64,000 bases of DNA from Vreelandella sp042466685 (GCF_042466685.1 NZ_CP170448.1:186001-250000); one strand, 5' to 3'. Positions 1-9,239 are shown, numbered from the stretch's first letter. The notes: generated by a model from the letters alone, not told the origin. Translations and numbers: made by a program.

Positions 1-447
1 TAGCTCATTACGCACGTGGTGCAGGCCGACGAAATCAATCACCTCCAGCGCGCGGCGGCGCACCTCGGCTTCTTCTTGGCGCACTATGCCCGGCTTTAAC
101 CAAGCGCTGAAAAGGCTTTCTCCCGATTGATGGGGTGGCACCATCATGAGGTTCTCCAGTGCGCTCATCTGACTGAACTCGTGGGCAATCTGGAAGGTAC
201 GCAGCAGGCCTTTGTGAAAACGCTGGTCGGCGCTAAGCGCGGTAATGTCTTCACCATTGAGAAGGACGCGGCCGCTATCCGGGGCTAAAGCGCCGGCAAT
301 TAGGTTAAACAGGGTAGATTTGCCCGCGCCGTTAGGGCCGATCATACCGGTAATGGAGCCTGCCTCCACCTGAATGGAGCAGTCGTTAATTACCTGCAGG
401 CCGCCAAACGCTTTGTTAACTCGCTGTACATCAATAAGAGGGGTCAT
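1..447 (-). CDS. LivG-like branched-chain amino acid ABC transporter ATPase, 3' end cut by window edge
   Basis: The first 149 codons are visible, starting at an ATG at 447 with GGAG five bases upstream; the reading frame stays open to the window edge. The protein opens MTPLIDVQRVNKAFGGLQV and carries the Walker A motif GPNGAGKST at about residues 38-46. A LivG-type Q-loop stretch follows (LLRTFQIAHEFSQM). In this family the protein is the cytoplasmic ATPase of a high-affinity branched-chain amino acid, amide or urea importer. The signature motif and Walker B lie outside the window, so the substrate cannot be told; the partner permeases and second ATPase should lie beyond base 1. Confidence 0.85.
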   Translation of the reverse strand, partial: MTPLIDVQRVNKAFGGLQVINDCSIQVEAGSITGMIGPNGAGKSTLFNLIAGALAPDSGRVLLNGEDITALSADQRFHKGLLRTFQIAHEFSQMSALENLMMVPPHQSGESLFSAWLKPGIVRQEEAEVRRRALEVIDFVGLHHVRNEL

Positions 448-463
448 GGTGTCTCCACGCGAT

Positions 464-487
464 GCAGGCGGCTAAAAAGCCGCCTGC
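464..487 (-). other. Perfect 10-bp hairpin between the NSS transporter and ABC ATPase genes
   Basis: GCAGGCGGCT (464-473) pairs exactly with AGCCGCCTGC (478-487) around an AAAA loop. It lies in the 49-bp gap after the transporter stop codon, upstream of the ABC ATPase start. No T-run follows on either strand, so it is not a textbook intrinsic terminator. It could weaken readthrough or protect a 3' end. Confidence 0.5.
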
Positions 488-496
488 GTACTGTTA

Positions 497-1942
497 TTAA
501 GTTGTTTGTCGTGGTTTTTTTAGCCACCGCTGGCTGGCTGCAAAGGCACCGATAATGAGCAGTGCGCCAAGGGTGGGAATAAGGTAGCCCTCCACCTGCG
601 GAAGGGTGCGTAAAAATACAAAAGCCACGGCGGCGGGGGCCACAAAGCGCACCAGAAACCGCCAGATCTTAAACCAGGTGACGCTGCTGCCCAGTTCCTT
701 CATCACTTCGCTCTGGGTTAGCGCCCAGCCAGCGAATAGGGCTATTAGCAGACCGCCCACCGGCATAAAGATATTGGTCAGTAGCTCAATAAAGTCGAAA
801 GCAGTGCGCCCGAACAGGGCATGGAAAATCGTTCCCTCGGCCCAGAGGTTGAAGCTAACCACGGTCAGTAGACCCATGGCCCACGCGGCGATGACCATAA
901 TCACGACCGCCTGGGGGCGGGTCATGTCAAAGCGTTCCACTAAGAAAGCAGCAACGGGCTCAATCAGCGAAATAGAGGAGCTGATAGCGGCGCCCAGAAC
1001 CAGGATAAAGAATACACCGCCGACCAGAGCGCCAAACGGCATCTCGGCAAATGCCAGCGGAAGGGTAACAAACATCAGGCCAGGGCCTTGCCCGGTTTCT
1101 AAACCTGCGCCAAATACTAAAGCAAAAATGGCCAGGCCAGCGACCATCGCCACGGCGGTATCGACAATAGCCACAGCAAAGGCGGTGCGGGTCAGCGATA
1201 CATCGCTGGGCATATAGGCGCCGTAAGCCATGATGGCCCCCATCCCCAGGCTTAGGGTGAAGAATGATTGGCCCATAGCCTGCAGCCAGCCCTCTAGGCT
1301 TAGGTCGGCAATATTAAAGGTAAACAGGAAACTGGCGGCGGCACCTATATCGCCATTCACCACGCCGTAAGCCAGCACCACCAACAAAATCACAAACAGC
1401 GCGGGCATCATAATGCGCAGACCTGATTCGATGCCTTTATGAATCCCCATGCCGACAATTAGCGCGGACGCCGCAATGAAGAGGGTGTGATAGAGCGTCA
1501 TCAGGCCAGGAGCGGCCAACAGAGCTTCAAAACCAGTGCTAATGGTCTTTACATCGGCACCGACCAGTGAGCCGGTCAGCATCAGCCAGGTGTAGTGAAT
1601 CGCCCAGCCGGCGATCACCGAGTAGAAGCTTAAAATCAAAAACGCCGAGGCGGCACCCAGCCAGCCGATGGTTTCCCAAGCCCTTGAGGTGCCATGGGTT
1701 TTGGTCAGGTGCCGCATACCCATAATCGGGCTCTGGCGGCTGGTGCGCCCCAGCATGATCTCGGCAATCAGAATTGGGATGCCGACGGCAAAGATCGTCA
1801 GAGCATAGACCAGTATAAAGGCACCGCCCCCGTTTTCACCGGTCAGGTAGGGGAAGCGCCACAGGTTACCCAAACCAACGGCGGAGCCAACCGCAGCGAG
1901 AAGAAAAGTGCCTTTATGCGTCCAGACGTTATGACCGCTCAT
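497..1942 (-). CDS. Sodium-dependent transporter of the neurotransmitter:sodium symporter (NSS/SNF) family
   Basis: This LeuT-fold secondary transporter imports an amino acid or related solute using the sodium gradient, an attractive energy source in a salt-loving cell. With the ATG at 1942 the protein has 481 residues. The family signature lies in the first membrane helix (GSAVGLGNLWRFPY, residues 19-32), followed by ENGGGAF, and about eleven hydrophobic segments follow. The frame stays open upstream to a TTG at 1990, which would add 16 poorly hydrophobic residues; the ATG start places the family motif at the usual distance from the N-terminus. Substrate unknown. Confidence 0.88.
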   Translation of the reverse strand: MSGHNVWTHKGTFLLAAVGSAVGLGNLWRFPYLTGENGGGAFILVYALTIFAVGIPILIAEIMLGRTSRQSPIMGMRHLTKTHGTSRAWETIGWLGAASAFLILSFYSVIAGWAIHYTWLMLTGSLVGADVKTISTGFEALLAAPGLMTLYHTLFIAASALIVGMGIHKGIESGLRIMMPALFVILLVVLAYGVVNGDIGAAASFLFTFNIADLSLEGWLQAMGQSFFTLSLGMGAIMAYGAYMPSDVSLTRTAFAVAIVDTAVAMVAGLAIFALVFGAGLETGQGPGLMFVTLPLAFAEMPFGALVGGVFFILVLGAAISSSISLIEPVAAFLVERFDMTRPQAVVIMVIAAWAMGLLTVVSFNLWAEGTIFHALFGRTAFDFIELLTNIFMPVGGLLIALFAGWALTQSEVMKELGSSVTWFKIWRFLVRFVAPAAVAFVFLRTLPQVEGYLIPTLGALLIIGAFAASQRWLKKPRQTT

Positions 1943-2177
1943 GGGTAAGAGTGTCCGTAATTGGGCGTCAGAATGGGGGTAGGTATCCAAACGCCTGTAT
2001 GAATATGGTGATGTCAGCGTGCCTTGGACGCGCTGAAGTTAGCGTTACTGTGCGATAGAACGCGACTCCTTTCCAGCCTATTAGCGTTTAGGCTGCGTTT
2101 AGGGGACTGTCTTGGCAAAGATCATGGCAAAGGAATGGGCGCAAAGGGCTGATGTTAGGGTAGTAGTGAGTGGTCAT

Positions 2178-2205
2178 AAAAAAACCCGCTTGCGCGGGTT
2201 TCTTG
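2178..2205 (-). terminator. Intrinsic terminator downstream of typA
   Basis: AAACCCGC (2182-2189) pairs with GCGGGTTT (2194-2201) around a TTGC loop. The A-run at 2178-2184 becomes a U-run on the minus strand, just past the typA stop codon. It may act in both directions. Confidence 0.85.
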
Positions 2206-2227
2206 GTAGCTAACTGCTTGGAGCGGT

Positions 2228-4078
2228 TTACTTCTTACTAAAACGCTTACGCTCGGTCTCTTTCAGCAGTTTCTTACGCAGGCGGATGTGCGCCGGCGTC
2301 ACTTCGACAAGCTCGTCGGAGTCGAGGAACTCGATGGCCTGCTCCAGTGAGAACTTAACCGGCGGGGTCAATACGATGTTTTCATCGTTACCGGTGGAGC
2401 GCATGTTGTCGAGCTTCTTGCCTTTGGTAGGGTTAACCACCATGTCATTAGCGCGGTTGTTGATACCGATCAGCATGCCTTCGTAGACTTCCGTGGCATG
2501 ATCGATAATCAGCTTGCCGCGCTCTTGCAGCGCATACAGCGCATAGGCAAGGGCTTTACCGTCCACCATCGAAACCAATACGCCGTTACGACGCTCGATA
2601 GAGGCTTCAGGCTTCAGCGGGCCGTAGTGATCAAAACGGCTGGTCAGGATGCCGGTACCCGAGGTCAGGGTCAAAAACTGGCCACGGAAACCGATCAAAC
2701 CACGGGCAGGAATGATGAAGTCCAGGCGAACCCGACCTTTACCGTCCGGCAGCATGTTGGTCATCTCACCTTTACGGTAGCCGAGCTCTTCCATGATCGA
2801 GCCTTGATGCTGCTCTTCACAGTCGATGATGACCTCTTCGTAGGGCTCCTGCTTCTCACCGTCGATCTCTTTGATGATAACCTCAGGACGGCCCACGGCC
2901 AGCTCAAAACCTTCGCGACGCATGGTTTCGATCAGCACCGAGAGGTGCAGTTCGCCACGGCCGGAAACCTTGAACTTCTCAGGGGTTTCGCCCTGTTCAA
3001 CGCGCAGTGCCACGTTGTGAATCAGCTCTTGATCAAGGCGATCCTTGATATTACGGCTGGTCACAAACTTGCCATCTTTACCGGCGAACGGTGAATCGTT
3101 GACCTGGAAGGTCATCGAGACGGTCGGTTCGTCGACGGACAGTGGCGGCAGCGCCTCGACCTTGGCCGGATCACATAATGTATCCGAAATGCATAGGTCG
3201 TCGATGCCAGTCACGCAGACGATATCGCCTGCGGTGGCTTCGTTGGTCTGCACGCGCTCAAGGCCCATATGGGTCATGACCTGGCCGATTTTGCCTTTAC
3301 GCACATTGCCGTCAACGCCGATGATCGATACCTGCTGGTTCGGTTTTACCGCGCCACGCTTGATGCGACCCAGGCCGATAACGCCCACGTAGCTGTTGTA
3401 ATCCAGCGCGGAGATCTGCATCTGGAAAGGGCCGTCAAGTTCAACCTTGGGCGGTTCAACGATATCGACGATGGCCTGGAACATGGGGTCCATGTTGTCT
3501 GCGAGCTCTTCAGGATCCATACCGGCAATGCCGTTTAGGGCAGAGCAGTAGATGATCGGGAAATCGAGCTGTTCGTCAGAAGCCCCGAGATTGTCGAACA
3601 GATCAAAAATCTGGTCGATAACCCAGTCAGGACGTGCGCCGGGACGGTCAATTTTGTTGACCACCACGATCGGCCTAAGGCCTTGGGCGAAGGCTTTCTG
3701 GGTCACAAAGCGGGTTTGCGGCATCGGGCCATCAACGGCGTCTACTAGGAGTAGCACCGAATCGACCATTGACATAACGCGCTCAACCTCGCCGCCGAAA
3801 TCGGCGTGCCCAGGCGTATCCACGATGTTGATGTGGTAGCCATTACCTTGGCTATCTTGCCATTGAATGGCCGTATTCTTGGCCAAAATGGTAATGCCAC
3901 GCTCTTTTTCCTGATCGTTCGAGTCCATGATGCGCTCTTGACCTTCTGCTTTACGGTCAAGGGTGCCGGACTGGCTCAGGAGTTTGTCGACCAGTGTGGT
4001 TTTACCATGGTCAACGTGGGCTATGATCGCGACGTTGCGCAGGTTATTAACCGCGCTGGAGTTTTGCTGGTTTTGCAT
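2228..4078 (-). CDS. typA: Ribosome-associated GTPase TypA/BipA
   Basis: TypA is an EF-G-like translational GTPase that binds the 70S ribosome and helps 50S assembly and growth under stress such as cold. With the ATG at 4078 it has 616 residues, close to the usual family length. The G1 motif AHVDHGKT lies at residues 20-27, G3 is DTPGHADF and G4 is NKID; EF-G-like domains and the TypA C-terminal domain follow. The open frame extends 51 codons further upstream (to 4231) with non-conserved sequence, which is rejected because the start at 4078 gives the normal N-terminus. It is transcribed away from birA. Confidence 0.95.
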   Translation of the reverse strand: MQNQQNSSAVNNLRNVAIIAHVDHGKTTLVDKLLSQSGTLDRKAEGQERIMDSNDQEKERGITILAKNTAIQWQDSQGNGYHINIVDTPGHADFGGEVERVMSMVDSVLLLVDAVDGPMPQTRFVTQKAFAQGLRPIVVVNKIDRPGARPDWVIDQIFDLFDNLGASDEQLDFPIIYCSALNGIAGMDPEELADNMDPMFQAIVDIVEPPKVELDGPFQMQISALDYNSYVGVIGLGRIKRGAVKPNQQVSIIGVDGNVRKGKIGQVMTHMGLERVQTNEATAGDIVCVTGIDDLCISDTLCDPAKVEALPPLSVDEPTVSMTFQVNDSPFAGKDGKFVTSRNIKDRLDQELIHNVALRVEQGETPEKFKVSGRGELHLSVLIETMRREGFELAVGRPEVIIKEIDGEKQEPYEEVIIDCEEQHQGSIMEELGYRKGEMTNMLPDGKGRVRLDFIIPARGLIGFRGQFLTLTSGTGILTSRFDHYGPLKPEASIERRNGVLVSMVDGKALAYALYALQERGKLIIDHATEVYEGMLIGINNRANDMVVNPTKGKKLDNMRSTGNDENIVLTPPVKFSLEQAIEFLDSDELVEVTPAHIRLRKKLLKETERKRFSKK

Positions 4079-4308
4079 GCTGAGAGAGAACTCTTGTGAA
4101 CACCCGTTCGTCCACGGGTCGGAAAATGCGGGTCGCAAGGGCTGGCAATTTGCCGACCATCTTGGCTCAGGGCTTGCGTCCAATAGCCATTCTACCATGT
4201 CGAAGGCTTCGCTGATATTACTGCCTCTCATATCAACCTTCGTCTAGGAATGTTTTCGCCATGATGCAGCATCCGCTAGACTAGCGCTTTTCCCACTGGG
4301 GCAGGAGC

Positions 4309-5304
4309 ATGACCATCGGCAACCTGATGCGTTTGTTAAGCGATGGCGAGGTTCACTCTGGCGAGCAGCTGGGTGAAACGCTGGGTATTTCTCGTGCGGC
4401 GGTGTGGAAACAGTTAAAAAAACTGGAAGCACTTGGGGTGGAAATTGTCGCGGTGAAGGGCCGTGGCTATCAACTGGCGCAACGCTTGGAGCCCTTGGAG
4501 GGCGCTAAAATCGTTGAACAGTTGCCCGCTCAGGCGCGTCACCACCTTGCGCGGCTGTTTGTTGAAGATCAGTTACCCTCCAGCAATGAGTATCTGCGCC
4601 AACGTTTTGAGCAGGGCGCAGGGCATGGTGAAGTGTGCCTGGTTGAGCTGCAGACAGCGGGGCGTGGTCGCCGCGGGCGCGTCTGGTCGACGCCCTGGGG
4701 GCAGAGTCTCATGCTCTCGCTGGGCTGGCGCTTTGAGTCAGGTATCGCCGTGCTGGAAGGCTTGAGTTTGGCGGTGGGCGTTGTCGTGGCCCAAGTGCTT
4801 GAGCGGCACGGTGTGTCGCCAAAGCTTAAATGGCCAAACGATATCCTGCTCTCTGAGCAGGGGGATGAGCCTGACGATGAGTTAGGCAAGCTGGCCGGTA
4901 TTCTTATCGAAGTAACTGGGGATGCGGCAGGCCCCTGCGAGGTGGTTATCGGTATTGGTATGAACCTCTGGCTGCCCGAAGCGCAAAGAGCCGCTATCGA
5001 CCAACCCGTAGCAGCGCTTTTCGAGCGACTGCCTGACATCTCGCGCAATCAGTTGGCTTCAGAGGAGGTGGCTGGTCTGTTGGCCATGTTAGCTACCTTT
5101 GAGCAAGATGGTTTTGGCGCCTGGCGTGATGCCTGGAATGAACGCCACGCCTATGCAGGACTGCCGATTCGGGTGATTCAGGGAGAGCAGATCAGCGATG
5201 CCATCGCCGGAGAAGTGGATGAGAGTGGTAACCTCTGGGTTACCGAAAATGGTCACTCGCGACGCCTAGCCGGCGGTGAGATTAGCGTGCGCAGGCGTTT
5301 ATGA
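4309..5304 (+). CDS. birA: Bifunctional biotin-protein ligase / biotin operon repressor BirA
   Basis: BirA activates biotin to biotinyl-AMP and attaches it to the acetyl-CoA carboxylase carrier protein; with its DNA-binding domain it also represses biotin genes. Of 331 residues, an N-terminal winged helix lies at about 17-39 (SGEQLGETLGISRAAVW). The biotinoyl-AMP loop GRGRRG is at 118-123, KWPND at 174-178, and an SH3-like C-terminal domain follows. An AGGAG sequence precedes the ATG. Its stop overlaps the coaX start as ATGA, so the two are translationally coupled. Confidence 0.95.
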   Translation: MTIGNLMRLLSDGEVHSGEQLGETLGISRAAVWKQLKKLEALGVEIVAVKGRGYQLAQRLEPLEGAKIVEQLPAQARHHLARLFVEDQLPSSNEYLRQRFEQGAGHGEVCLVELQTAGRGRRGRVWSTPWGQSLMLSLGWRFESGIAVLEGLSLAVGVVVAQVLERHGVSPKLKWPNDILLSEQGDEPDDELGKLAGILIEVTGDAAGPCEVVIGIGMNLWLPEAQRAAIDQPVAALFERLPDISRNQLASEEVAGLLAMLATFEQDGFGAWRDAWNERHAYAGLPIRVIQGEQISDAIAGEVDESGNLWVTENGHSRRLAGGEISVRRRL

Positions 5305-6140
5305 TTCTGGATCTTGATATCGGCAACACGCTGTCCAAATGGCGGCTCAAGGATGCCGAGAGTAGCGAGATACGTTCCCGGGGAGCAGTGTGGACCCGTG
5401 AAGAGTGGCGCCCAGGGGCTGATATTCCCGATCTTGACGTGGTCGAGGCGGTGCGGATATCCAGCGTTGCCAGGGCAGCCGTACTGGAAGAAACGGTCGC
5501 CTTGCTGCGCCGCCGGGTGCGCCATGTCCATGTGGCGCACTCCACCCAAGAGGCGCTAGGTGTGATTAACGGCTATGAAGAGCCGGGTCGCCTGGGTGTC
5601 GATCGCTGGATGGGGGCGCTGGCGGGCTATCAGTTAGCGGGCGGTTGTTGTGCGGTGGATTGCGGCAGCGCGATAACGATCGACTTTGTACTGCCAGGCG
5701 GCCAGCACCTGGGTGGCTTTATTATCCCCGGTCTTCGTTTGATGAAAGAGAGTTTGAAGCTTGGTACACGCAATGTGGCCATCGACCCTGAAAGCGAGGC
5801 CGATGAGCTGCTGGAGCCAGGGCGGCGAACCGTTGATGCGGTTAACCACGGTATTTATATGGCCGCTGTCAGTGCCATTAATCGCATTTATAGTGAAGTG
5901 TGTGATCAAGAAGGTGTGGCGCTGCCAATGCTGTTAACAGGGGGCGATGCGCGGGTTGTCTCAAGAGGTGTGCAAGTGCCCCATGCCGTGTGGCCGGATA
6001 TGGTCTATGGCGGCTTAGAGGCGTGCTTTCCGATGACCTTCGCCGAGCGTGCGGGCAAAATGTCAGGCGCGCCAAGGGTGCCTGAGCCGGTAGCGCTAGA
6101 AAAGATTCGCGCAGGACTTGCATTCTCCATGCTGCTTTGA
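5301..6140 (+). CDS. coaX: Type III pantothenate kinase CoaX
   Basis: CoaX performs the first committed step of coenzyme A synthesis, the ATP-dependent phosphorylation of pantothenate, and unlike CoaA is not feedback-inhibited by CoA. In 279 residues it shows the ASKHA-fold phosphate loop DLDIGNT (4-10), the pantothenate-binding GVDRW (99-103) and the second phosphate motif DCGSAITID (120-128). It overlaps birA by four bases, an arrangement also known in pseudomonads. It is somewhat longer than many CoaX proteins; the extra length is at the C-terminus. Confidence 0.94.
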   Translation: MILDLDIGNTLSKWRLKDAESSEIRSRGAVWTREEWRPGADIPDLDVVEAVRISSVARAAVLEETVALLRRRVRHVHVAHSTQEALGVINGYEEPGRLGVDRWMGALAGYQLAGGCCAVDCGSAITIDFVLPGGQHLGGFIIPGLRLMKESLKLGTRNVAIDPESEADELLEPGRRTVDAVNHGIYMAAVSAINRIYSEVCDQEGVALPMLLTGGDARVVSRGVQVPHAVWPDMVYGGLEACFPMTFAERAGKMSGAPRVPEPVALEKIRAGLAFSMLL

Positions 6141-6216
6141 CAGAATGCAGCGCGTTCCAAGACAGGCAGAAGGTGCCCCGGCATCGCAAGCTACGATAAA
6201 TTAAGTAATATCTAGC

Positions 6217-6244
6217 TTGACACTGTTTTGAAGGCTGGCATAAT
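6217..6244 (+). promoter_or_regulatory. Promoter of the tRNA-Tyr-Gly-Thr cluster
   Basis: A perfect -35 TTGACA (6217-6222) is followed after 16 bases by CATAAT (6239-6244), about 14 bases before the mature 5' end of tRNA-Tyr. Confidence 0.75.
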
Positions 6245-6258
6245 GTGCCGCCACAGTT

Positions 6259-6342
<84 letters not shown>

Positions 6343-6491
6343 GAATTAAGTGGCAACGATTGCATCGGTGCTGCTGAATGAAAAGCCGGTAGCGGGCATT
6401 GTCTACACTTTATAGCTTTTCTACTTATTGTTTCCTGTGAGTTGAAGTTATAAGGCGGCGCGCAGCGGATCGTCATTCTAAGACAGGTTCT

Positions 6492-6565
<74 letters not shown>

Positions 6566-6578
6566 GTTGTTGTGTTTG

Positions 6579-6653
6579 GCTCATGTAGCTCAGGGGTAGA
6601 GCACACCCTTGGTAAGGGTGAGGTCGACGGTTCAATTCCGTCCATGAGCTCCA
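6579..6653 (+). tRNA. tRNA-Thr (anticodon GGT)
   Basis: The acceptor GCTCATG pairs with CATGAGC. The anticodon arm CACCC-TTGGTAA-GGGTG carries GGT, and CCA is encoded. It lies 13 bases after tRNA-Gly, so the two are certainly co-transcribed. Confidence 0.97.
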
Positions 6654-6664
6654 TATTGCAGATC

Positions 6665-6689
6665 AAGCGAGCGAAGCTCGCTTTTTTTG
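6665..6689 (+). terminator. Intrinsic terminator closing the tRNA-Tyr-Gly-Thr unit
   Basis: AAGCGAGC (6665-6672), loop GAA and GCTCGCTT (6676-6683) are followed by a run of T. It ends the unit where tufB would normally follow. Confidence 0.85.
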
Positions 6690-6737
6690 TCTCTGCGTTT
6701 AGGTGGTTTTTTGTGACGCTTAAGCGTAAAGAAGGGG

Positions 6738-6766
6738 TTGTCAGGTGTGGGATTCTCCGCTACCAT
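6738..6766 (+). promoter_or_regulatory. Candidate promoter for tRNA-Trp-secE-nusG
   Basis: TTGTCA (6738-6743), a 17-base spacer and TACCAT (6761-6766) lie between the tRNA-Thr terminator and tRNA-Trp. After a terminator the downstream genes need their own promoter, and this is the best match in the gap. Confidence 0.5.
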
Positions 6767-6861
6767 GGCGCCCGCTGTTGTATAGGCGGTCGAAAAGACG
6801 CTTATTGGCAAGAGTGAGAAGTAGAAAGAAGCAAGAAAGTAGAAAGTCAGTACGACGATAC

Positions 6862-6937
<76 letters not shown>

Positions 6938-7010
6938 ACCTTCCCCAGGTTGGTATGTCTTTTTCCAAAATTCTTTTATCGTTCGCCGCACCCTGAGGAG
7001 TCTCGTTTTT

Positions 7011-7394
7011 ATGAAGCCTGGTTCTGTAAAACATGGCGCCGAGGTGCAACAGACGCGCCATGACGGGCTCAAGTGGGCGGCGGTCGTAGCGCTGCTTGTC
7101 GTTGCTGTTGTTGGTAATACCTATTTCGCCGATATTGGCCTGCTCTACCGCGTGCTTGGCGTAGTGCTGTTGTGTGTGATTGCGGGTTTGATTGCGCTGA
7201 CCACTACCAAAGGGCGTGATTTAGTAGAGCTTGCCAGAAGCGCCAAGAAAGAGATTCAGCGCGTTGTATGGCCGACCCGTCCCGAGACCATTCAGACCAC
7301 CGCCATTGTGCTGGTGGCTGTTCTGGTGGTCGGGCTAATGCTGTGGTTGATCGACACTCTTCTTGGCTGGGCGATGTCCGGCGTCATTGGTTAG
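7011..7394 (+). CDS. secE: Preprotein translocase subunit SecE
   Basis: SecE is the essential clamp of the SecYEG channel. At 127 residues it matches the E. coli protein in length, with two hydrophobic hairpin segments in the first 70 residues. The conserved amphipathic helix follows (ARSAKKEIQRVVWPTRPET, about 75-93), then a last membrane helix. GAGGAG lies about ten bases before the ATG. It precedes nusG by eight bases in the standard secE-nusG pair. Confidence 0.96.
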   Translation: MKPGSVKHGAEVQQTRHDGLKWAAVVALLVVAVVGNTYFADIGLLYRVLGVVLLCVIAGLIALTTTKGRDLVELARSAKKEIQRVVWPTRPETIQTTAIVLVAVLVVGLMLWLIDTLLGWAMSGVIG

Positions 7395-7402
7395 GAGCTT
7401 TC

Positions 7403-7936
7403 ATGTCCAAACGTTGGTACGTCGTTCACGCTTATTCTGGCTTTGAGAAGCATGTCATGCGCTCGTTGATCGAGCGTGTGAAAATGTACGGTATGGAAGA
7501 TCGCTTTGGCGAGATTCTGGTGCCGACTGAAGAAGTCGTTGAAATGCGTGACGGCAAGCGGCGCAAGAGCGAGCGCAAGTTTTATCCCGGCTACGTATTG
7601 GTCGAGATGGAGATGGCCGACGAAACATGGCACCTCGTCAATGAGACGCCGCGTGTTATGGGCTTTATCGGTGGTACAAAAGAGAAACCAGCGCCGATTA
7701 CGTCACGCGAAGCAGATGCAATTCTGATGCGCGTTAAAGACGGTACCGATAAGCCGCGGCCCAAAACGATGTTTGAGCCGGGTCAGTCGGTTCGCGTTGT
7801 CGATGGGCCTTTTGCTGATTTTAACGGCGTCGTCGAAGAAGTGAATTATGAAAAGAGTCGTCTGCATGTCAGTGTGCTGATTTTTGGGCGCTCTACGCCT
7901 GTTGAGTTAGAATTTTCTCAGGTTGAGAAAGAGTAA
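7403..7936 (+). CDS. nusG: Transcription termination/antitermination factor NusG
   Basis: NusG binds the RNA polymerase clamp through its NGN domain (residues 1-120) and contacts Rho or ribosomal protein S10 through its C-terminal KOW domain (GQSVRVVDGPFADFNG). It thereby couples transcription to translation or promotes Rho termination. The start at 7403 (MSKRWYVVHAYSGFEKHV) follows AGGAGC and gives 177 residues; a longer frame from 7268 merely overlaps secE. A 14-bp tandem duplication begins six bases after its stop. Confidence 0.96.
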   Translation: MSKRWYVVHAYSGFEKHVMRSLIERVKMYGMEDRFGEILVPTEEVVEMRDGKRRKSERKFYPGYVLVEMEMADETWHLVNETPRVMGFIGGTKEKPAPITSREADAILMRVKDGTDKPRPKTMFEPGQSVRVVDGPFADFNGVVEEVNYEKSRLHVSVLIFGRSTPVELEFSQVEKE

Positions 7937-7942
7937 CGGGTG

Positions 7943-7970
7943 AGTAGTAAATAGTTAGTAGTAAATAGTT
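7943..7970. repeat. 14-bp tandem duplication just after the nusG stop
   Basis: AGTAGTAAATAGTT occurs twice, head to tail and without mismatch (7943-7956, 7957-7970), starting six bases beyond the nusG stop. It supplies extra TAG/TAA triplets in several frames. Confidence 0.9.
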
Positions 7971-8068
7971 CGTAAGCGGTAGGTTTTAATTCGTGTGGGA
8001 TGGCTAGTCAGCCGTTTCACTGGTACCGGGGAGCCTTCGGGCGCTATTACCCAACTGGAGTATTAAAG

Positions 8069-8500
8069 ATGGCCAAGAAAGTACAGGCTTATATCAAACT
8101 GCAGGTAGCTGCAGGTAAAGCCAATCCAAGTCCGCCGGTAGGCCCAGCGCTGGGTCAGCACGGCGTGAACATCATGGAATTCTGTAAGGCGTTCAACGCC
8201 GCGACTCAAGAAATTGAGCCGGGCCTGCCGACGCCAGTCGTGATCACTGTCTACTCTGACCGTAGCTTCACGTTCGTTACCAAAACGCCGCCTGCTGCCG
8301 TGCTGCTGAAAAAAGCCGCTGGCATCAAGTCCGGTTCTGGTGAGCCGAACAAGAAGAAGGTCGGCACCGTAACGCGTGAACAGCTTGAAGAGATCGCCAA
8401 GGCCAAAGAGCCTGACTTGACGGCTGCGAATCTCGATGCCGCTGTACGCACCATTGCTGGCAGTGCTCGCAGCATGGGCCTAAACGTGGAGGGTCTCTGA
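8069..8500 (+). CDS. rplK: 50S ribosomal protein L11
   Basis: L11 forms the GTPase-associated centre with 23S rRNA and L10-L12 and is needed for RelA activation. The start at 8069 (MAKKVQAYIKLQVAAG) gives 143 residues, near the E. coli length; the frame is open further upstream but that sequence is not conserved. The proline-rich segment NPSPPVGPALGQHGVN of the N-terminal domain is intact, the region where thiostrepton-type drugs act. It is followed two bases later by rplA. Confidence 0.97.
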   Translation: MAKKVQAYIKLQVAAGKANPSPPVGPALGQHGVNIMEFCKAFNAATQEIEPGLPTPVVITVYSDRSFTFVTKTPPAAVLLKKAAGIKSGSGEPNKKKVGTVTREQLEEIAKAKEPDLTAANLDAAVRTIAGSARSMGLNVEGL

Positions 8501-8502
8501 TC

Positions 8503-9195
8503 ATGGCTAAACTGTCTAAGCGTGCGAAAATTATTCGCGAAAAAGTAGACACTACCAAAGCCTACTCTATTGAAGAAGCGGTAGCACTGCTCGCTGAGCT
8601 GTCTACTGTTAAATTCAAAGAGTCCGTTGATGTCGCCATCAATCTAGGCGTTGACCCGCGTAAATCTGACCAAGTGGTGCGTGGCGCTACTGTTATGCCT
8701 AACGGTACCGGTAAAGATGTACGCGTTGCTGTCTTCACTCAGGGTGCTAATGCCGATGCCGCTAAAGAAGCTGGCGCCGACATCGTGGGTATGGACGACT
8801 TGGCTGAGCAAGTGAAAAAAGGCGTGATGGATTTTGACGTCGTTATTGCTTCGCCCGATGCTATGCGCGTTGTAGGTCAACTAGGTCAAATTCTAGGCCC
8901 CCGCGGCCTAATGCCTAACCCGAAAGTTGGCACCGTAACGCCTGACGTGGCGACGGCGGTTAAAAATGCCAAAGCGGGTCAGGTGCGTTTCCGTACTGAC
9001 AAGAACGGCATCATCCACACTACCCTGGGTAAAGTGGATTTTGACGCCTCAGCGATTAACGGCAACCTGGAAGCACTGGTTGCTGACCTGAAGCGCCTCA
9101 AGCCGAGCTCGTCTAAAGGCATTTACTTCAAAAAAATGACCCTGTCTACTACCATGGGCCCGGGTTTGACAATCGATCACTCTGCTTTCGCGTAA
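8503..9195 (+). CDS. rplA: 50S ribosomal protein L1
   Basis: L1 binds the mobile stalk of 23S rRNA near the E site and in enterobacteria represses its own rplK-rplA message. The 230-residue protein has the L1 hallmark TVMPNGTGK and the C-terminal GKVDF...LKPSSSKG region. It is separated by two bases from rplK, so expression is coupled. A 321-base leader to rplJ follows. Confidence 0.97.
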   Translation: MAKLSKRAKIIREKVDTTKAYSIEEAVALLAELSTVKFKESVDVAINLGVDPRKSDQVVRGATVMPNGTGKDVRVAVFTQGANADAAKEAGADIVGMDDLAEQVKKGVMDFDVVIASPDAMRVVGQLGQILGPRGLMPNPKVGTVTPDVATAVKNAKAGQVRFRTDKNGIIHTTLGKVDFDASAINGNLEALVADLKRLKPSSSKGIYFKKMTLSTTMGPGLTIDHSAFA

Positions 9196-9239
9196 GCGAG
9201 TCATCGTTGGTTTTTTTGTAGGAACCGAGCAAGAACTTT

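Noticed and set aside
4079..4231. 51-residue N-terminal extension of TypA
   Set aside because: Non-conserved sequence; the start at 4078 gives the standard family N-terminus just before the G1 motif.
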